Origin: Clostridia bacterium
GTDB lineage: Bacteria; Bacillota; Clostridia; Christensenellales; CAG-314
DNA length: 37,934 nt
Reading direction: 5' to 3'
NCBI GenBank assembly: GCA_017500855.1
Contig: JAFVYC010000021.1
Coordinates: forward strand, 1-37,934
The notes beneath the pieces are model-generated. The model was not told the DNA's origin, ran no database searches, and was given only the letters and a program-made list of their open reading frames with translations. Every line of letters begins with the position of its first letter. Positions within the stretch are counted from its first letter, which is position 1. Both the position numbers and the translations under genes were made by a program. Below, in pieces: positions 32,582 to 37,934 of this stretch.

Positions 32582-32610
32582 ATTATACGCCCTTTTTTGT
32601 TTGTTGTCAA
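32582..32610 (-). promoter_or_regulatory. Promoter of the Y-polymerase/YolD operon
   Basis: On the minus strand TTGACA (32605-32610) and TATAAT (32582-32587) are 17 bases apart, a full consensus. The start near 32575 gives a leader of about 365 bases. Confidence 0.88.
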
Positions 32611-32719
32611 CAAAATGGAACAAATGTTTCAAAACAAAATTGCGCAGTTGCATTGCAAGCATTGTTGGGCAGTTTTTTCAAATGCAAAAACCTGTCAAGA
32701 AAACACGGCTGTGTCAAAA

Positions 32720-32747
32720 AAAAAGCCAACCACGTGGTTGGCTTTTT
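32720..32747. terminator. Terminator of the protease gene, perfect palindrome
   Basis: AAAAAGCCAACCAC (32720-32733) is followed directly by its exact complement GTGGTTGGCTTTTT (32734-32747). It ends the leftward protease transcript and is symmetric, so it could act both ways. Confidence 0.92.
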
Positions 32748-32754
32748 GCAATGT

Positions 32755-35025
32755 TTAGTTGGCAAACCAAACTGTGATGCTTGCGCTTTGGCTTGTTGCG
32801 TTGTTGACGATAATGTTGAAGTTGACAACTTTTCCGTCGTTTCGGCTGTAGGTGTTGAAGGATGCAAGCAGGTTGTCGCCCTTTTGCCACAGGTCGTCTG
32901 CCATTGCGTAGCCGTAGCCGTCGTACCAACTATCGGAGTAGTTTGTGGTGCCGTCGGCTTCAACAAGTTTGATCAACGCAAATTTCGAAACGGAGTTGTT
33001 GTAGTCGGTAAAACTGTAGTAGTCGTCGCTGTACGGGTTGGAAAGCCAGTTTGTCACGTGGTAGATTCGCACCCCAAACTTTGCGCCGTCGTACAGGAAG
33101 GAATTTTCCACGTTGGAGTGCAACTGGTTCAGCCCCGTTGCGCTGTACAAATCCACCAGCAAGTATTCCGAAAAGTACGAGTTGTTGAAGTTTAGCGGAA
33201 CAAGCAAGCATTGCCCTGTTTCGCCAAGATTGCCAATTTCAAATGTTTGCGTGGACGTCACAATTGTTGGCTCAATCCATCCCAACATAATTTTGCTGTA
33301 CGCCGAGTGGTCGCCCACCGTGCTGTCCATCATGTCTGCCGTGCCAAGCCCTTCGTCACTGCCTTGGTTGGGGTTGTAGTCGTAGTAGTCGTCCAACCCA
33401 AGCAAATGGCCCGTTTCGTGGATGAACGTGGAAGCGTTAACTTTCAATCCGTCCAAAATGCCGTAGCGTTCCACGGTGTTTGGCGCATCAATGTCTTCCA
33501 GCACAAAGTCGTAGCCGGCAAACAAGTAGTAGTAGGGGTACAAATTGTCGTAGGTTTTGTTGGTCATGGTGGTGGTCACGTACGCCCAGTAGTTGGAGTA
33601 TTCGTCGTCGTAGTCCACCGGCGCCGAGTAAATCAGGTACACGGCGTCAATCATTCCGTCGTTGTTGCTGTCGTAGTTTTGGAAGTTGACCGAACTGTTC
33701 AATGCCGAAAGCACTTCCAACAAAATGTCTTCTGCGCCGTCGTTGCTGTACTTGTAGTGCGTGTGCGAGTACTTGGCTGTGTGCACGGGCGCAATGTCAA
33801 AACTCAAGTTCAACTTGCCGTAGGAAGAGGTTTTGTAGTAGGTTGCAACGGAGTTCCAACCCGTTTGTTGCTCCGTGCCGTTGAAGGCAATTTCAAGGTT
33901 GTTCAGTTGCGATTGCGTGTACACGTATCCGCTAAATTGCACGGGAACAACCAACGCATTGTAGGTGCCCGTGCTTGGCAAACCAATGTAGCCACCTTCG
34001 TACGTACCGCCCACAAAGTTTTCCATTTGGTACTGAAGGTCGCTGTTGTCGAAGGTCAGCGCATTGTAGTTTTGTGTGGGCATCACGTTGTTTGGCGTGG
34101 GCAAAACTGCGCCCTCGGGGTTGATTTCCACCAAGCTTATGTACATGTTTTTGTTGTAGGAATTGGGGCTCATTGTCACAACAACCTGTCCGTTTGTGGG
34201 CATTGCCCCAACAAACACAAGTTCAAGGTTTTCCGCTTGGCTGTCGATGTTGCTGTCCAAGCATACAAACGACATCCCTCCAACGGAAACAAACACTTCC
34301 ATGCCTTGTGTGCAACTTGTGCTAACAACAACTCTAACGGCGTTTACGCCATCAAAGGTTTGGTGGGAAGTCAGTTCCACGTCCCCAAACAGTTGGGAAA
34401 ATTGCACGCCAAGAGTTGGTTCGTAGCCAAATACCGTACCCGTGGTGGCAAAAGTCACGTTTTCGTTGTCGGTGGAAAGGTTTCTGTCCACAAAGTTTGC
34501 AACAAGAGTGTCCGTTGGGTCAACGGGTGGTTCAGCCCACTTTGCGTACACGTAGAAGGTTCCGTCCAGCCCCTCTAGGTTACTTCCCACAAGGGGCGTG
34601 GTGTAGTTTTCGTCCAAAAACCAACCTTCAAACAGCATGTTGCCGTTTTCCACCGTGGGTGGCGCAAGCGTTCCGTCAAATTGCTGTGTTTCCACAGTTT
34701 GCCCGTTGCTCACAAACACAAGCGTCACTTGTGGGTTGGCAGGTGGGTCAACAGGTGGATCGACTGGTGGGTCAACGGGTGGTGGCGTTTCGCCCGTTGC
34801 AGGCAACACGTCCACTTTCAAGTAGCCACACTCCGTGCAAGTGTACACGGCAAGCCCTGCAGTTGTTTCCGTTGGCTCGGTAACAATTTTGTAGTAGGGG
34901 TGCTTGTCTACGTATTGATGGTCGCACGTCAGCACGTCGAGGTTGAAGAACTCGCATGCGCCCAAGCAACAGCACGTTGCAACAAGCAAGCAAATCAGCA
35001 CAATTCTTTTGAGTTTTTTGCGCAT
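32755..35025 (-). CDS. Secreted lipoprotein metalloprotease, M6-like
   Basis: The 756-residue protein is exported and lipid-anchored: a basic start, hydrophobic core, and lipobox L21-G22-A23-C24. A proline-rich linker of PPVD repeats (80-98) leads to a Listeria-Bacteroides-type repeat (Flg_new/InlB B, about 99-164, FEGWFLDENYTTPL and YVYAKWAE). A beta-rich region follows. The catalytic part holds HETGHLLGLDDYYDY with zinc histidines 536 and 540 and E537, as in M6 (immune inhibitor A-like) peptidases. A D-x-N-x-D-G stretch (YDSNNDGMID, 451-460) may bind calcium. GGAGGG sets the ATG at 35025. It probably degrades extracellular or host proteins. It has its own promoter and terminator. Confidence 0.88.
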   Translation of the reverse strand: MRKKLKRIVLICLLVATCCCLGACEFFNLDVLTCDHQYVDKHPYYKIVTEPTETTAGLAVYTCTECGYLKVDVLPATGETPPPVDPPVDPPVDPPANPQVTLVFVSNGQTVETQQFDGTLAPPTVENGNMLFEGWFLDENYTTPLVGSNLEGLDGTFYVYAKWAEPPVDPTDTLVANFVDRNLSTDNENVTFATTGTVFGYEPTLGVQFSQLFGDVELTSHQTFDGVNAVRVVVSTSCTQGMEVFVSVGGMSFVCLDSNIDSQAENLELVFVGAMPTNGQVVVTMSPNSYNKNMYISLVEINPEGAVLPTPNNVMPTQNYNALTFDNSDLQYQMENFVGGTYEGGYIGLPSTGTYNALVVPVQFSGYVYTQSQLNNLEIAFNGTEQQTGWNSVATYYKTSSYGKLNLSFDIAPVHTAKYSHTHYKYSNDGAEDILLEVLSALNSSVNFQNYDSNNDGMIDAVYLIYSAPVDYDDEYSNYWAYVTTTMTNKTYDNLYPYYYLFAGYDFVLEDIDAPNTVERYGILDGLKVNASTFIHETGHLLGLDDYYDYNPNQGSDEGLGTADMMDSTVGDHSAYSKIMLGWIEPTIVTSTQTFEIGNLGETGQCLLVPLNFNNSYFSEYLLVDLYSATGLNQLHSNVENSFLYDGAKFGVRIYHVTNWLSNPYSDDYYSFTDYNNSVSKFALIKLVEADGTTNYSDSWYDGYGYAMADDLWQKGDNLLASFNTYSRNDGKVVNFNIIVNNATSQSASITVWFAN

Positions 35026-35074
35026 AGTTCCCTCCAATGTGGCAAATCAATGCAAAGCATTGCGCCACAAACTG

Positions 35075-35086
35075 TTTGTATACAAA
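35075..35086. promoter_or_regulatory. Palindrome at the protease transcription start
   Basis: TTTGTATACAAA is a perfect 12-bp inverted repeat at the predicted start of the protease transcript. It may be an operator; the regulator is unknown. Confidence 0.4.
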
Positions 35087-35114
35087 TTGTACAACATCTG
35101 TCGCAATTTGTCAA
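35086..35114 (-). promoter_or_regulatory. Promoter of the M6-like protease gene
   Basis: On the minus strand TTGACA (35109-35114) and TACAAT (35086-35091) are 17 bases apart, giving a leader of about 55 bases. Confidence 0.86.
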
Positions 35115-35194
35115 TATCTAGAATGTATGTAAAAACGCACTTTTTCAGCACACGCCTGCGCAGTTTTGCACAAATTCCGCACTGCAAAAAAAAT

Positions 35195-35221
35195 CCACAT
35201 AATATACATTATGTGGTGGAA
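35195..35221. repeat. Left arm of a 27-bp inverted repeat
   Basis: CCACATAAT-ATAC-ATTATGTGG followed by TGGAA. The first 22 bases are themselves a palindrome with 9-bp arms. The whole 27-base unit is the reverse complement of 35413-35439 with one mismatch. Confidence 0.85.
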
Positions 35222-35352
35222 ACTTCTTGCCACCCCTGTTGTTTGTGGCAAAAATTGCCTTGCATTGTTGTGCAACAAGGCGCAAACAACAGCACAAATT
35301 CGACGTTTTTCAACAAAATTCCCAACAATTTGCACATTTTTTAGGAAAAGTA

Positions 35353-35381
35353 TTGACACAAGCGCAATAAAGTTGTATTAT
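35353..35381 (+). promoter_or_regulatory. Promoter between the inverted-repeat arms
   Basis: TTGACA at 35353-35358 and TATTAT at 35376-35381 are 17 bases apart. The predicted start near 35388 lies about 25 bases before the right arm, so a protein bound there could block transcription. Confidence 0.85.
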
Positions 35382-35412
35382 ATATAAATAAAAAAGCACA
35401 ATTTCAAAATTA

Positions 35413-35439
35413 TTCCACCACATAATGTATATTATGTTG
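35413..35439. repeat. Right arm of the 27-bp inverted repeat
   Basis: TTCCACCACATAATGTAT then ATTATGTTG. It matches the reverse complement of the left arm at 26 of 27 positions and contains the same palindrome. It lies between the promoter and the ribosome site of the membrane-protein gene. Confidence 0.85.
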
Positions 35440-35465
35440 TGAGTTTTAACAAGGGGGTGACAGTC

Positions 35466-35948
35466 GTGAAGATGTACGTTATTTTTGCAACGTTTGCAAT
35501 TTCGTGTGCAATCATTTTGGCATGCTTGGATCATCTCAAAATGCGCCTTGCTCGCAACTCGTTCCTTGTTTTGGCTTGCACCCTGTCCACCTACATCCCC
35601 GTTGCCCTTTGGGGTAGCGATCTCATTGTGCTTTGTTCGCAAAACTCGCCGGAAAACTTTGTGTGCTACGCCGTTGAACTTTTCAACCAAGGCATCGACT
35701 TTTCCTACATGGCGTTTGCATCGGTAACGTTGCTGTTCACATTGCTTGCCCTGATTGGCTCTATTGCAGTTATCATTGTTATTGTACACACAGCCAAAGC
35801 AATTTGCAAGCTTGTGCAAAAACTCAAGGAAAAGCAACAACAGCCACACAAGCACCCCGTCAAAAAGAATTTCGAACCAAAACTGGTTCACTCAAAAATA
35901 CAGTACAAGCGCATCCTATATTTGCGGTTGTGCAGGTTGAATAGCTAG
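35466..35948 (+). CDS. Small membrane protein of unknown function
   Basis: The 160-residue protein has three hydrophobic helices: YVIFATFAISCAIILACL (about 4-21), FLVLACTLSTYIPVALWG (about 33-50) and VTLLFTLLALIGSIAVIIVI (about 84-103). A basic, glutamine-rich cytoplasmic tail follows (KLVQKLKEKQQQPHKH and onward). I do not recognise a family. AAGGGGG at 35451-35457 is best spaced for GTG 35466; ATG 35472 is the alternative. Its promoter sits between two palindromic repeat arms, pointing to tight control. It precedes the pilin-like gene in the same direction. Confidence 0.72.
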   Translation: MKMYVIFATFAISCAIILACLDHLKMRLARNSFLVLACTLSTYIPVALWGSDLIVLCSQNSPENFVCYAVELFNQGIDFSYMAFASVTLLFTLLALIGSIAVIIVIVHTAKAICKLVQKLKEKQQQPHKHPVKKNFEPKLVHSKIQYKRILYLRLCRLNS

Positions 35949-35951
35949 AAT
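35922..35951 (+). promoter_or_regulatory. Possible promoter of the pilin-like gene
   Basis: TTGCGG at 35922-35927 and TAGAAT at 35946-35951 are 18 bases apart, overlapping the end of the membrane-protein gene. The boxes are imperfect. Confidence 0.4.
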
Positions 35952-35978
35952 ATTGCTTTTGCATGCTCTTTGGCACAA

Positions 35979-36133
35979 AACACAACGGATTTGCCCTTGT
36001 GCGCTTTTTGGTGCGCAAAATTTTCCGTTTGTGTTGCTTTCACAGCGGATTTTTCCGTTAGTGGCAGTTTTTCACGCCAAATTGGCATGCATTTTTCAAT
36101 TTGCACAAACCGAAAGTTGGCTCGGCATGCCAA
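35979..36133 (+). other. Structured leader of the pilin-like gene
   Basis: Two strong hairpins can form. AACACAACGGA (35979-35989) pairs with TCCGTTTGTGTT (36024-36035), with an inner TGCGC/GCGCA helix. TTGGCATGC (36082-36090) pairs with GCATGCCAA (36125-36133). The second ends 17 bases before the ribosome site at about 36150. It does not fit the c-di-GMP riboswitch pattern. It may stabilise the message. Confidence 0.5.
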
Positions 36134-36161
36134 CAAAAAATCATCTATAGGAGAAAATATC

Positions 36162-37418
36162 ATGAAACAAACAAAAAAAGGCTTCACGCTTGTTGAATTG
36201 CTTGTTGTCATTGCTATTTTGGCAATTCTTGCAACGGTATCCGTTGTGGGCTACACAAGCTTCATCACAAAGGCAAACATTTCCAACGACACAGTCATTG
36301 CTCGTGAGTTGACAACACTCATCCAAGCAACAGACATCACCGACCCTGTGGAAGATTTCGACGACGTCATCAACGTTCTCTACCAAAACGGCTTCCTTCT
36401 TGCAAACCTCAACACCAAAACACAAGGTTGCTTCTTTGTTTGGGAATCCACCAACAACCAAATTTTGTTGGTAGATGGTCAAAACAATTTTGAAGTTATC
36501 TTCCCCGAAACACACGCACCTGCAGGCGAATCTTGGCACCTTGTTTGTGCAGACAAAGACCTTCTTGCTGGACTCACACTTCCACAAGGCGTTCAAATCA
36601 AACGTGCAGCAGGCTCAATTGATTCTCTTCAAGAATTCATCGCCGAAGGTGGCGAAGTTTACATCGACGAAAGTGCAGTTTTGGAAACTGGCAAAACAAT
36701 CACCGTTGAAGACGGTCAAGAAGTTGTTCTCAATTTCGGTGGCAACTCCTTCTCTACAAACGGCACAGTTGTTGGTATCCCAGTAGAAGTTAACAACGGC
36801 AAAATGACGGTTAACGATGCTGTTATCAGTGGCTCGGGCGAGTTTGTAAACGCAAATGGTAAGTATACAGCATCCGTTGGCTTCGATGGCGCAGGAACAT
36901 TGATTCTCAACAACTGCAACATTGCAGGTAAAGGAAATGCTGTTGCAGGTGCTAACTACGTGGACGGACCTGCATACGTGGAAATCAATGGTTGCACATT
37001 GTCATCCAGCAACGTAGGTGTGCAAATGGCAACACCAGGCACAGTAGTTATCAACGACACAACAATCAGTTCTCCAAACCCAATCTTTGCATCCTATGGT
37101 GCTGAATTTACTATCAACAGTGGTAACTTCACATCTACAGACACAACCACAGGCACAGCTAATACTAACTACTTGTTTGAAGTGCATAGTCAAAAGGTAG
37201 ACAGTAATACAACAATTTTCGTAAAAGGTGGCACATTCACATTTACAAACCTTGCTTTCTTTGCTCACAGCAATGGAAGTTCCATCGTTATTTCCGGAGG
37301 AACATTCAATGGCGTGGACTACCTTGTATACTTCAACCAATACTTCAACACCGGTGCAAGCATTCCTGGTGTAAACGTACAAATTTCCAATGGCGTTGTA
37401 ACACTTACAAAAGCATAA
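36162..37418 (+). CDS. Pilin-like protein with beta-helix-type body
   Basis: The 418-residue protein begins MKQTKKG then FTLVELLVVIAILAILATVS, a type IV prepilin signal: cleavage after G7, F8 methylated, E12 conserved, followed by the hydrophobic helix. A globular segment (about 30-165) precedes a long region (about 165-418) rich in G, N, S, T and V with short repeats of the kind GTLILNNCNIAG, AYVEINGCTLSSSN, GTVVINDTTISSPN and SIVISGGTFNG, which suggests a right-handed beta-helix. Codons are biased like tuf, so it is probably abundant. AGGAG lies 10 bases before the ATG. No pilus assembly genes are in the window. It may be a surface structural protein or pseudopilin. Confidence 0.85.
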   Translation: MKQTKKGFTLVELLVVIAILAILATVSVVGYTSFITKANISNDTVIARELTTLIQATDITDPVEDFDDVINVLYQNGFLLANLNTKTQGCFFVWESTNNQILLVDGQNNFEVIFPETHAPAGESWHLVCADKDLLAGLTLPQGVQIKRAAGSIDSLQEFIAEGGEVYIDESAVLETGKTITVEDGQEVVLNFGGNSFSTNGTVVGIPVEVNNGKMTVNDAVISGSGEFVNANGKYTASVGFDGAGTLILNNCNIAGKGNAVAGANYVDGPAYVEINGCTLSSSNVGVQMATPGTVVINDTTISSPNPIFASYGAEFTINSGNFTSTDTTTGTANTNYLFEVHSQKVDSNTTIFVKGGTFTFTNLAFFAHSNGSSIVISGGTFNGVDYLVYFNQYFNTGASIPGVNVQISNGVVTLTKA

Positions 37419-37443
37419 GCAAAAATTTTGCACACTCACAATT

Positions 37444-37478
37444 CACCCCATGGGCTTTTGCCTGTGGGGTGTTTTTTT
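37444..37478 (+). terminator. Terminator of the pilin-like gene
   Basis: CACCCCA (37444-37450) pairs with TGGGGTG (37465-37471), with an inner GGC/GCC helix, followed by seven T. Confidence 0.95.
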
Positions 37479-37731
37479 GTACCCGTGGTGGCGTTTTTGC
37501 TACAGTTGCCCGTTTCAAGGCACTGTTGTGCAAAGTGTGCCAACTGTTGGCAAATTTCTCGGTTTCCCCAACCCGTGGTGCAAAATTTTGCAAATTTTGT
37601 GCGCAATTTTGTCTAAGTTTGCAAGGCGCATTGTTTCAACGTGTCGCAAATGGTGCGTTTTGAGCAATCTTGCACGCAAAAACGGCATTTCGTCCGACCA
37701 ACTTGTGCATTTAGGCGCAAAACTTTGCCCA
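37479..37731. other. Gene-free spacer
   Basis: No gene is recognisable. ACCCGTGGTG motifs occur at about 37481 and 37571. The rest consists of TTGCAAA-type words common in spacers of this genome. Confidence 0.45.
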
Positions 37732-37934
37732 AATTACGGACCGTCGGGGACGCCGGTCCCTACAAGGGCAATAAATTGCCTTGCTTGCAAATCCCACCAA
37801 ACGCTTGGTCGGCGCTTTCAACAAAACTCCAAAAAGTTCGGGCGTGTACCGAATCTTTTTGCCCTCACGGGGGATGCTGGGGCATGTGGCTCCCCAGCTA
37901 TGTCAAATTAAAATAAGGGTTGCGGAGTAACCCT
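37732..37934. repeat. Multi-hairpin repeat element, cut by the window end
   Basis: A series of stems lies head to tail: GGACCG/CGGTCC (37738-37759), GGCAA/TTGCC (37767-37780), CCAA/TTGG (37797-37808), AAAAAGTTCGG with CCGAATCTTTTT (37831-37860), GCTGGGG/CCCCAGC (37876-37898) and AGGGTT/AACCCT (37916-37934). The GTAGGGACCGGCGTCCCC-type core (as read on the minus strand) is, as I recall, a dispersed repeat of gut Clostridia. It may be a short mobile repeat or structured RNA. It probably continues past the edge. Confidence 0.6.

Noticed and set aside
35310-35891. Minus-strand frame opposite the small membrane protein
   Set aside because: The plus-strand gene has a promoter, ribosome site and clear membrane helices; the minus frame has none.
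35950-36160. Possible c-di-GMP riboswitch ahead of the pilin-like gene
   Set aside because: Hairpins are present but the conserved GEMM core sequences are not.
1-37934. tRNA, rRNA, CRISPR arrays, complete insertion sequences
   Set aside because: I looked for T-loop GTTCGAATC-like sequences, regularly spaced direct repeats with unique spacers, and transposase motifs, and found none convincing.

Overview
The window reads as a chromosomal segment of a Bacillota bacterium, most likely an uncultured Clostridia-type gut organism. Support: a Gram-positive style hrcA-grpE-dnaK-dnaJ cluster behind a CIRCE operator; sigma-A promoters of TTGACA-17-TATAAT type; strong GGAGG ribosome sites; rpsU, recX, plsX and DegV genes of Firmicute type; and short GC-rich hairpin repeats like those scattered through gut Clostridia genomes. 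Species cannot be fixed from the sequence. I see no rRNA, tRNA, CRISPR or intact insertion sequence.

Layout. 1-9955: the end of tuf, a PHP phosphoesterase on an apparently leaderless promoter, a VanW protein, dnaB and glnS overlapping by one base, two zinc-ribbon genes overlapping by four bases, and an unusually short alaS. 10133-13140: an accessory island between the alaS terminator and the ZIP promoter. It holds remnants of Rhs-type polymorphic toxins and their immunity genes: a frameshifted toxin-37-like C-terminus plus candidate immunity gene, an Rhs repeat scrap, an unknown small protein, an AHH/HNH nuclease toxin tip, and a chimeric double immunity frame. 13160-14748: a ZIP metal transporter convergent with an fchA-like cyclodeaminase. 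15181-23559: the heat-shock operon, then a PadR regulator, prmA, mtaB and a HIT hydrolase. 23707-25162: rpsU, a small unknown gene and recX. 25516-28774: plsX leftward, then degV and a GNAT-like protein rightward. 28967-35114: leftward genes, namely uridine kinase with a tyrosine phosphatase, a Y-family polymerase with a YolD-like partner behind a long hairpin-rich leader, and a secreted M6-like lipoprotein protease. 35195-37478: a small membrane protein whose promoter sits inside a 27-bp inverted repeat, and a pilin-like surface protein with a beta-helix-like body. The right end is a multi-hairpin repeat cut by the window edge.

Most of the window is housekeeping: translation (tuf, glnS, alaS, rpsU, prmA, mtaB), replication and repair (dnaB, recX, Y-polymerase), protein folding, and lipid synthesis (plsX, DegV). 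The most distinctive material is the toxin/immunity island, the 27-bp inverted repeat flanking a promoter near 35.2-35.4 kb, the regularly spaced hairpins ahead of the Y-polymerase gene, and the compact alanyl-tRNA synthetase.
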